The notes below the pieces were generated by a model. The model was given only the letters and a program-made list of their open reading frames with translations, was not told the origin of the DNA and made no database searches. The position numbers were made by a program, and so were the translations under genes. Below, one piece after another: positions 63,444-64,000 of a DNA stretch of 64,000 nucleotides (positions are counted from its first letter, which is position 1; every line of letters starts with the position of its first letter). The stretch lies in contig CAVWRK010000010.1 in the NCBI GenBank assembly GCA_963757395.1, positions 558,001 through 622,000 of the forward strand, in the 5' to 3' direction. Source of the stretch: DATAOG01 sp963757395. GTDB lineage: Bacteria; Pseudomonadota; Alphaproteobacteria; Geminicoccales; Geminicoccaceae.

Positions 63444-64000
63444 CTAGAGGCTCCACTTCGCATTGGCCCAAGCGACCAGCCGCTGCTGATCGGTGGCCGA
63501 CAACTCGCGGGTGGCTCCGATCGTCGCCAGGACGTCGATCGCCGCGTAGCCGAACGGTGCGCCGTCGTACCGGCCGGCGAGGGCGATCTCCGAGGGGGCG
63601 CCGAAACTGCCGCCGTACGTGCCGATCGTTGAGCCGGCACCGTCACGCAGCACGGCCGTTGCGCTGCCGGACGACCAGACGGCGATCTGTGCGGCGCCAC
63701 TGTCGGCACGACTGAGGTTCAACTGACTGGTCTCCGCCGAGCGGCCGAACAGTTGCATCTGAAGCGACCCCGAGGAGGCTTCGCGGAACGTCCAGAAGTC
63801 GGCGTGGTCGGGGCCGGCCGGCGGTGCCGCCGAAAGGATGCCATTGAAGTCGCCACGCTCCCGGACCCGATACACCACGGCGGCCGAAAACGGCTCGAGA
63901 GTCGGTAAGGCGCCGGCAAGCGCCATGAGGTCGTCGACCCCGTCGAACCGGACGACGCTGCGACCGTTGCCATCCGCGGTCCTGAGCGGCCGCAGGGAGC
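63444..64000 (-). CDS. LamG/concanavalin-like phage structural protein, 5' end outside window
   Basis: The last 185 residues of a protein that runs past the right edge. DGNGRSVVRFDGVDDLMALA, EPFSAAVVYRVRERGDFNGI, GTYGGSFGAPSEIALAGRYD and LSATDQQRLVAWANAKWSL are typical of LamG jelly-roll domains with their C-terminal helix. In phages such domains bind sugars. The stop (63444-63446) is directly followed by the spike GTG start. Confidence 0.65.
   Translation of the reverse strand, partial: SLRPLRTADGNGRSVVRFDGVDDLMALAGALPTLEPFSAAVVYRVRERGDFNGILSAAPPAGPDHADFWTFREASSGSLQMQLFGRSAETSQLNLSRADSGAAQIAVWSSGSATAVLRDGAGSTIGTYGGSFGAPSEIALAGRYDGAPFGYAAIDVLATIGATRELSATDQQRLVAWANAKWSL

Larger units (their letters stand above)
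52670..64000 (-). mobile_element. Prophage or phage remnant with podovirus-like structural genes (right end outside the window)
   Basis: Twelve co-directional minus-strand genes. In transcription order: LamG-like, beta-helix spike, capsid, two small proteins, adaptor, nozzle, internal protein, second spike, terminase, holin-like, cell-wall hydrolase-like. This is the morphogenesis order of T7-like phages. No integrase, portal or replication genes are in the window. The left end lies against the RND remnant. It could be an intact prophage, a remnant, or a tailed-phage-derived element. Confidence 0.75.

Noticed and set aside
1..64000. Search for tRNA, rRNA and riboswitch elements
   Set aside because: No tRNA TPsiC-arm context, rRNA core sequence or known riboswitch core was found by reading; a covariance-model search would be decisive.

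Overview
High-GC DNA in which the recognisable families point to an alphaproteobacterium, most like the Rhodospirillales/Geminicoccaceae side of the class (frcBCA sugar importer, DUF6352/DUF6505/DUF6494 block, DUF3750, DUF1638 next to a corrinoid C1 system, YcaO-TfuA pair). The species cannot be read from the sequence. No rRNA, tRNA or CRISPR array was seen.

Layout. 1-8.5 kb, all minus strand: start of an M24-type peptidase, a GNAT acetyltransferase, a small membrane protein, a block of DUF6494, DUF6352, DUF6505 and a biotin/lipoate-ligase-like protein, then a corrinoid methyl-transfer operon (corrinoid protein, DUF1638, virulence-factor-family protein, methyl-H4folate methyltransferase, ferredoxin/ASKHA activase). 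8.7-16.2 kb: PaiB-like regulator, DHDPS-family lyase/aldolase, SGNH protein, a PomAB-like stator pair, ZapE, a HAD hydrolase and a MaoC hydratase. 16.5-21.2 kb: three Tad-like envelope proteins and an amidase, all cut by frameshifts. 21.2-29 kb: a noncoding stretch with a 14-nt tandem repeat, then housekeeping and hypothetical genes. 29.1-32.1 kb: fructose-type importer frcBCA.

32.5-37.3 kb is the most unusual part: YcaO, TfuA, an HExxH metallopeptidase and an unrecognised protein of about 200 residues, all on the plus strand, which looks like a peptide- or protein-thioamidation (RiPP-like) locus. It is followed by a class III adenylate cyclase with TPRs, an IS256-family element lying between two pieces of an older mutator-type transposase, and a lower-GC island full of short repeats. 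43.2-46.7 kb: second sugar importer without an ATPase. 46.9-50.0 kb: acoABC-type dehydrogenase operon. 50.2-52.0 kb: VOC protein and aldehyde dehydrogenase.

52.67 kb to the right edge is a minus-strand phage morphogenesis module in T7/podovirus-like order (spikes, capsid, adaptor, nozzle, internal protein, spike, terminase, holin-like, lysis-type hydrolase). It abuts a decapitated RND transporter gene, which suggests the prophage boundary.

A general caution: many genes (tad-like genes, amidase, ycaO, tfuA, metallopeptidase, transposase, RND remnant, several phage genes) carry single-base frameshifts while motifs stay intact across the breaks. The breaks cluster locally, so uncorrected sequencing indels are the simplest explanation and true pseudogenes should not be assumed.
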